From: a virus
Reading direction: 5' to 3' (one strand)
Length of the DNA stretch: 30,413 nucleotides
Virus record (IMG/VR): IMGVR_UViG_3300033233_000129
Span: 1 to 30,413 of that record
In this document: positions 26,786 to 30,413 of the stretch, piece by piece
Numbering within the stretch: the first letter of the stretch is position 1
Layout: each line of letters begins with the position of its first letter
Made by a program: the position numbers and the translations under genes
Notes under the pieces: generated by a model
Seen by the model: the letters and a program-made list of their open reading frames with translations, nothing else
Databases searched by the model: none
What the model was told of the DNA's origin: nothing

Positions 26786-28384
26786 GTGGCACAGCTTCCC
26801 AAAGATCACGCCGGCACCCCGATTCTCGACCCCTCGGGTGGCGTGGGGCCGCAAGGCCCGCAAGGCCCGCAAGGCCCGCAAGGCCCGCAGGGGACAGCGG
26901 GGGCCAACGCGCTGCTCTTTGCGAACCCCGCGGCGGTCGCTGCCTTCGACGCGAGCGCGACGCCAAACCTGACGCTCGCGAGCGTCGGCGTGGTGAACGA
27001 CTCGTACCGGTACCTGACAGCGCCGTCTGCTGCACTCCTGGCTGCGGCAGACGGGGTGAACGTCATCGCGCCGAGCGCCCCGGCCGGTGCCGTGTTCGTG
27101 CGGCTCTACGAGCAGAACCTGGCAGCGCAGTACCAGGCGGCGTGGTTCCTCGATCCTGCGGGCAACGACGGCAACGACGGGCTCACTGCCCTCACGCCGC
27201 TGAAGACGATGCACGAGCTGTCCGTGCGGCTCCGAGGCGCGAAGATCGCCCAGAACGTGACCGTGACCCTGGCCGCTGGCGACTACTCGGCCGAGCCGGT
27301 GCAGTTCGACATGGAGATCGAGCAGGGCTTCTCCGTCCTGATGACCGGCTCCGTCTCGTCCGTCGGCGACACGATTGCGGCGATTCTGCCGACCGTGCCG
27401 GGCGCCGCGTCCACGAACGCAGGAGCGCAGCGCGGGACGGTCACCAGCACGACCCTGGCGTTCGCCGCTGGGGACGACCGCCGACGGCTCCGGCTCACCG
27501 GAGGCGCAAGCGTGGGCGCGATGGCGTTCATTACGCGCGTCGTGACGCCCGGCGTGGGCGGCGTCGTGAACGTGACCCGCTGGGGCCGGCTCACGAGCCC
27601 GCTCACGAGCACCATCGTCACGAACGTCGTGCCCACGGTCGGCACGGCCTACGCGATCGACACCCTGGACTCGCGCATTGGGTACCTGAACCTCCGCGTC
27701 CGAGGCCCGGGACGATTCGTCGTCCAGGATTGCCTGATCCGCCCCGCCGAGACGGTCACAGTCACGCACCGTGGGGTCTGCGACAACGGCAACCTCAACG
27801 GGGTGATGACCTACGGCTGCATCTACCAGGCGTCGGGCGCCGTCGTGTTCCAGGGATCGAACTTCACGATGGCGGTGTGCTCGCTCTCAAGCGACGTCGC
27901 GAACATCGCCGTCTCGCAGTCGTTCCTGTCGGCCCGCATGTGTGTCTGGACGGGCGCAGCGGCGGCCACGCTCACGATCCAGTCGGACTCCACCGTCCAG
28001 CAGAACGAGGCCGCCTGCCTCGACAACGTGAAGCTGCTCCTCCAGACCGCGGGCGTCTGGGATCAGATCGGCAGCGCAAGCAATGACATCCAGTACGTGG
28101 ACTGCACCGGCCCGAACGCCTGCGAGGTCGCCCCGACGGGTCAGTACTGGGCGCACTCGGCAACCGACCTTCAGTGGGGCCTGAACAACGCCTTCACCGC
28201 CGCGGCGTTCCTCATCTCGGGGCAGTACAACTACAGTTCCGCCATCCCGAGCGTGCCGGGTGGGACCACCGACTACTCGGTGGGCGGCACGACGGGCGCG
28301 TACGCGACCCTCCCTGTGATCAAGACTACGGCCGCCGCCGGAACCGTTGCCACGGGCGGCGCCCCTGCGGCGATGGTGGTGTAG
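26786..28384 (+). CDS. tail fibre protein with short collagen-like stalk
   Basis: 532 residues from GTG. The N-terminus ([15 protein letters not shown]) is nearly the same as in the gene at 28581 and probably anchors the fibre. Residues 21-35 are five G-P-Q triplets, a short collagen-like triple helix that would hold a trimer. The rest is beta-rich: A-W-F-L-D-P-A-G-N-D-G-N-D-G-L-T-A-L-T-P-L-K-T-M resembles the start of beta-helix phage spikes, followed by many V-T-V-T-L, V-V-N-V-T and C-T-G-P-N-A strands. Likely a receptor-binding fibre. The enzyme activity, if any, cannot be seen. Confidence 0.7.
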   Translation: MAQLPKDHAGTPILDPSGGVGPQGPQGPQGPQGPQGTAGANALLFANPAAVAAFDASATPNLTLASVGVVNDSYRYLTAPSAALLAAADGVNVIAPSAPAGAVFVRLYEQNLAAQYQAAWFLDPAGNDGNDGLTALTPLKTMHELSVRLRGAKIAQNVTVTLAAGDYSAEPVQFDMEIEQGFSVLMTGSVSSVGDTIAAILPTVPGAASTNAGAQRGTVTSTTLAFAAGDDRRRLRLTGGASVGAMAFITRVVTPGVGGVVNVTRWGRLTSPLTSTIVTNVVPTVGTAYAIDTLDSRIGYLNLRVRGPGRFVVQDCLIRPAETVTVTHRGVCDNGNLNGVMTYGCIYQASGAVVFQGSNFTMAVCSLSSDVANIAVSQSFLSARMCVWTGAAAATLTIQSDSTVQQNEAACLDNVKLLLQTAGVWDQIGSASNDIQYVDCTGPNACEVAPTGQYWAHSATDLQWGLNNAFTAAAFLISGQYNYSSAIPSVPGGTTDYSVGGTTGAYATLPVIKTTAAAGTVATGGAPAAMVV

Positions 28385-28390
28385 GAGAAG

Positions 28391-28576
28391 ATGAGCATGG
28401 CGTTCTGGAAGATCGTGTGCGCGGACGGTGAAAACCGTAGGGACACCTGCTACTCCGACGAAATGACGGCAGAGACCGACCTGCCGCTCTACGACCAGGA
28501 CTGCGACGCGGCGCGCGTGCTGGGTAGCTCCCCGTGCGGAGGCGAGCCACACCGCGTCGAGCGCGAAGAAGACTAG
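28391..28576 (+). CDS. small Cys-containing protein, 61 aa
   Basis: ATG 28391 (28397 also possible), preceded by TAGGAGAAG, which contains a ribosome site. The product has [11 protein letters not shown], four cysteines (about 9, 20, 38, 49) and an acidic end (V-E-R-E-E-D). The spacing does not give a clear zinc motif. It lies between two collagen-like fibre genes and could be a fibre partner. No family recognised. Confidence 0.45.
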   Translation: MSMAFWKIVCADGENRRDTCYSDEMTAETDLPLYDQDCDAARVLGSSPCGGEPHRVEREED

Positions 28577-28580
28577 CGGG

Positions 28581-29315
28581 ATGTCGCAACTTCCGAAGGA
28601 CCATGCGGGAACGCCGATCCTTGACCCGGCTGGCGGCGCCGGGCCGCAGGGCCCGCAAGGCGCTCAGGGCTTCCCTGGGCCGCAGGGTCCGCAGGGTGAC
28701 ACTGGTCCGCAGGGCCCGCAGGGCGTCCCCGGAGCACAGGGCCCACAGGGCGCTCAGGGCCCACAGGGCGCTCAGGGCCCACAGGGCGCTCAGGGCCCGC
28801 AGGGTGACACTGGTCCGCAGGGCCCGCAGGGCGTCCCCGGAGCACAGGGCCCGCAGGGCGCTCAGGGCCCGCAGGGTGACACCGGAGCGCAGGGCCCACA
28901 GGGCACGACGGGAGCGCAGGGCCCGCAGGGCCCTGGCTCTACCCTCATGTGGGGCGCGAGCAGCGTGGCCGCCACCACGGCGACCCGCACGCTGTGGCCC
29001 TGGTACGAGAACGCGACCGCCCCGCTTCTCGCCGCTGTCATCCAGTGGCGCGTGCCGCGCGCCGGCACGATCCGCTTCATGCGCGTCCATGTGGGGACGA
29101 CCGCTGGGAACGGGAACCTCATCGTCTACACTCTCCGGGTGAACGGCGTCGCCTCCGCGCTCACGGTTTCGATGGCGTCCACCGCCGCCGACGGCTCCGA
29201 TCTGGTGAACAGCGTCCCCGTCGCTGCCGGTGATCTAGTGGACATCCTCGTGACCAAGGCGCTGGCCATCGGCACTTCGCCGTCCGACATTGCCTGCTCC
29301 ACGGAGTTCGACTGA
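28581..29315 (+). CDS. collagen-like tail fibre protein, 244 aa
   Basis: The N-terminus [15 protein letters not shown] matches the gene at 26786. Residues 21 to about 117 are about 32 Gly-X-Y triplets (G-P-Q, G-A-Q, G-D-T, G-V-P), forming a collagen-like triple helix. The C-terminal ~120 residues form a beta-sandwich-like knob ([38 protein letters not shown]). Collagen stalks in phages are trimeric spacers for such tips. It is preceded by AGCGGG, a weak ribosome site. Confidence 0.8.
   Translation: MSQLPKDHAGTPILDPAGGAGPQGPQGAQGFPGPQGPQGDTGPQGPQGVPGAQGPQGAQGPQGAQGPQGAQGPQGDTGPQGPQGVPGAQGPQGAQGPQGDTGAQGPQGTTGAQGPQGPGSTLMWGASSVAATTATRTLWPWYENATAPLLAAVIQWRVPRAGTIRFMRVHVGTTAGNGNLIVYTLRVNGVASALTVSMASTAADGSDLVNSVPVAAGDLVDILVTKALAIGTSPSDIACSTEFD
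28689..28852. repeat. direct DNA repeats in the collagen region
   Basis: A 56-base segment (28689-28744) recurs without mismatch at 28797-28852, 108 bases (36 residues) on. Between the copies lies an 18-base unit, CAGGGCGCTCAGGGCCCA, in three copies. Such repeats change stalk length by recombination. Confidence 0.75.
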
Positions 29316-29800
29316 TGAGCGCCCATCGCTTCCAGTGGACCGGAGTGGATCTGCAAGACTTGCAGATGCTCGTCGAGGCTACGGCCTCGATCAGCGCCGT
29401 CTCGCTCCCCCTCTACATCGACGTCACCCTGACGAACGACGCGATGCTGCCGGATCTTCAGACCATGATGACGGATTTCGGCTGGAGCTTCGTCTCGTCG
29501 AGCCCCACGACTCCGCTCCCCACCATCTCCTCGGCCGAGTACGAGATCGACTTCGGCCCCGACCCCGTACCGGACGCCAAGTTCACGCTGACCGTTCCCG
29601 AGGCGTTGCCTACATCCCGCGTGAGCGCCGTACAGAGCGGGAAAACCGCCACCGGCAGGACTCCGGGCGATGCTCAGTGGGACGCCCTCGTATTCGGGGC
29701 AGATCCCTCAACCGGTAGTATCATCCTCTACGCGACGTGCCCGACCGGCTCGGTTGCCGGCAAACGCATCGTCGTGGTCACCGTGGACAATCTTCTCTAG
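29315..29800 (+). CDS. hypothetical structural-type protein, 161 aa
   Basis: ATG shares one base with the upstream stop. Beta-rich with alternating strands (V-S-L-P-L-Y-I-D-V-T-L; W-S-F-V-S-S-S; Y-E-I-D-F-G-P; F-T-L-T-V-P; S-I-I-L-Y-A-T-C; R-I-V-V-V-T-V). Composition and place after a fibre gene suggest a tip, decoration or baseplate-associated protein. No family recognised. Confidence 0.5.
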   Translation: MSAHRFQWTGVDLQDLQMLVEATASISAVSLPLYIDVTLTNDAMLPDLQTMMTDFGWSFVSSSPTTPLPTISSAEYEIDFGPDPVPDAKFTLTVPEALPTSRVSAVQSGKTATGRTPGDAQWDALVFGADPSTGSIILYATCPTGSVAGKRIVVVTVDNLL

Positions 29801-29808
29801 GAGCGAAC

Positions 29809-30413
29809 ATGGCAGCCGTAGACACAGGCAACGACGCAGTAGGCAAGGCGAACGTCAACTCGGCGTTCCAGTTGGAAGTCTGCACGCCACGCGACGAGGC
29901 GCAGTCCATCGGGATCGGGTTCGTCTCCTGCTCGTCGGCCGTGGACAACGGGGTGATGACTGGTGTGCCGTACCAGCTTTCGCCCGAGTGTGACACCGAT
30001 TACCGGCTCCGCGTCGGCCAGGACAACATCCTCGACACCGAGCTTTTCAACTACGCGGCCCAGAACACTGGCAAGCACTTCTTCGCCTTCACGACGCTGA
30101 CGGCGACGGTGAGCGCGAATGGGCTTCTCCTCAACTCCGGCGGCATCACGACTGCCTCGACCGGATGCACGTTCGGGACTCAGGCGATGTTCCCGTTGAA
30201 CGGTACGGCGCCGCTCCACTGCGAGATGAGCATCTCGTTCTCGGCGCAACCCACGAGCAACGTGAACGTGGACTTCGGGATGTTCCAGCGCGGGGCCGCA
30301 AACCCGTTTGCGCCGACCGATGGCGCGTACTTCCGTCTCACGAGCGCCGGCCTGGAAGGCATCGTCAACAACAACGGAGTCGAGACGTCCACGGGCACGT
30401 TCCCGGCTGCGGG
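29809..30413 (+). CDS. phage virion-type protein, cut by the window edge
   Basis: Begins at ATG 29809 with GGAGCGA just upstream as ribosome site and runs open to the right edge, at least 201 residues. It contains the pattern D-N-I-L-D-T-E-L-F-N-Y-A-A-Q-N-T-G-K, then N-S-G-G-I-T-T-A-S-T-G, then M-F-P-L-N-G-T-A-P-L-H-C-E, then V-D-F-G-M-F and D-G-A-Y-F-R-L-T-S-A-G-L. I recognise this as a beta-rich family common in environmental phages, probably a virion surface component, with no established function. The C-terminus is missing. Confidence 0.6.
   Translation, partial: MAAVDTGNDAVGKANVNSAFQLEVCTPRDEAQSIGIGFVSCSSAVDNGVMTGVPYQLSPECDTDYRLRVGQDNILDTELFNYAAQNTGKHFFAFTTLTATVSANGLLLNSGGITTASTGCTFGTQAMFPLNGTAPLHCEMSISFSAQPTSNVNVDFGMFQRGAANPFAPTDGAYFRLTSAGLEGIVNNNGVETSTGTFPAA

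Noticed and set aside
28641-28928. GC-rich regular repeats as a possible array or origin
   Set aside because: They encode Gly-X-Y triplets in one clean reading frame.
1-30413. tRNA or rRNA genes
   Set aside because: No cloverleaf-type or ribosomal RNA signature was noticed by eye; a dedicated scan was not possible.

Overview
The window is a G+C-rich stretch of what looks like a tailed-bacteriophage genome or a prophage segment. Almost every gene lies on the plus strand, genes are packed with 1-8 nt overlaps, and the recognisable products are phage-type: tail fibres with collagen-like, beta-helix-like and YadA-like parts, a peptidoglycan amidase, a transglycosylase-like protein, a SNF2 helicase and many small zinc-binding proteins. 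No terminase, portal, tape-measure or polymerase gene is present, so the window is only part of the genome. The host cannot be named. The promoters (TTGAC near -35, TAnnnT at -10, start codon 7-11 nt further on) and the many GTG starts suit a high-GC bacterium in which leaderless mRNAs are common, such as Actinobacteria or Deinococcota; this is an inference.

Layout. 1-5.8 kb: an operon of about two dozen tiny genes, mostly coupled by GTGA/ATGA overlaps, opening with the 3' end of an XRE-type regulator; several encode Cys-rich zinc-site proteins, coiled coils or small membrane proteins. 5.8-9.1 kb: a small gene, a large SNF2-type helicase with an N-terminal zinc motif, and a possible ADP-ribosyltransferase-like protein. 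9.1-15.8 kb: a transglycosylase-like protein, two membrane proteins (one holin-like), a 303-residue candidate virion protein, coiled-coil and zinc proteins, an HExxH metalloprotease-like protein, an acidic-tail protein overlapping a very basic one, a Nudix hydrolase and a degenerate M23-like protein. 15.8-17.1 kb: an insertion carrying an intact TnpB, bounded by two GC-rich hairpins. 17.1-23.7 kb: three fibre/spike genes sharing one N-terminal module, interleaved with a two-domain amidase and small proteins. 23.7-26.7 kb: two glycosyltransferases, the only minus-strand gene (a four-domain protein with TPNA linkers) and a methyltransferase split by a frameshift at a G7 tract. 26.8-30.4 kb: two collagen-like fibre proteins sharing a second N-terminal module, then further structural-type proteins running off the right edge.

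How it fits together. The right half reads as a host-recognition and cell-envelope module: several alternative fibres on shared anchors, wall-degrading enzymes, and sugar/methyl transferases that could modify fibres or the host surface. The left half reads as early or accessory functions. At least ten transcription units start from very compact promoters whose -10 box lies 7-11 nt before the start codon, implying leaderless mRNAs; in several a GC-rich palindrome fills the -35/-10 spacer. The most unusual items are this promoter set, the TPNA-linked multidomain protein, the shared fibre anchors, the frameshifted methyltransferase, and a short island near 3.5 kb that looks coding on the wrong strand.
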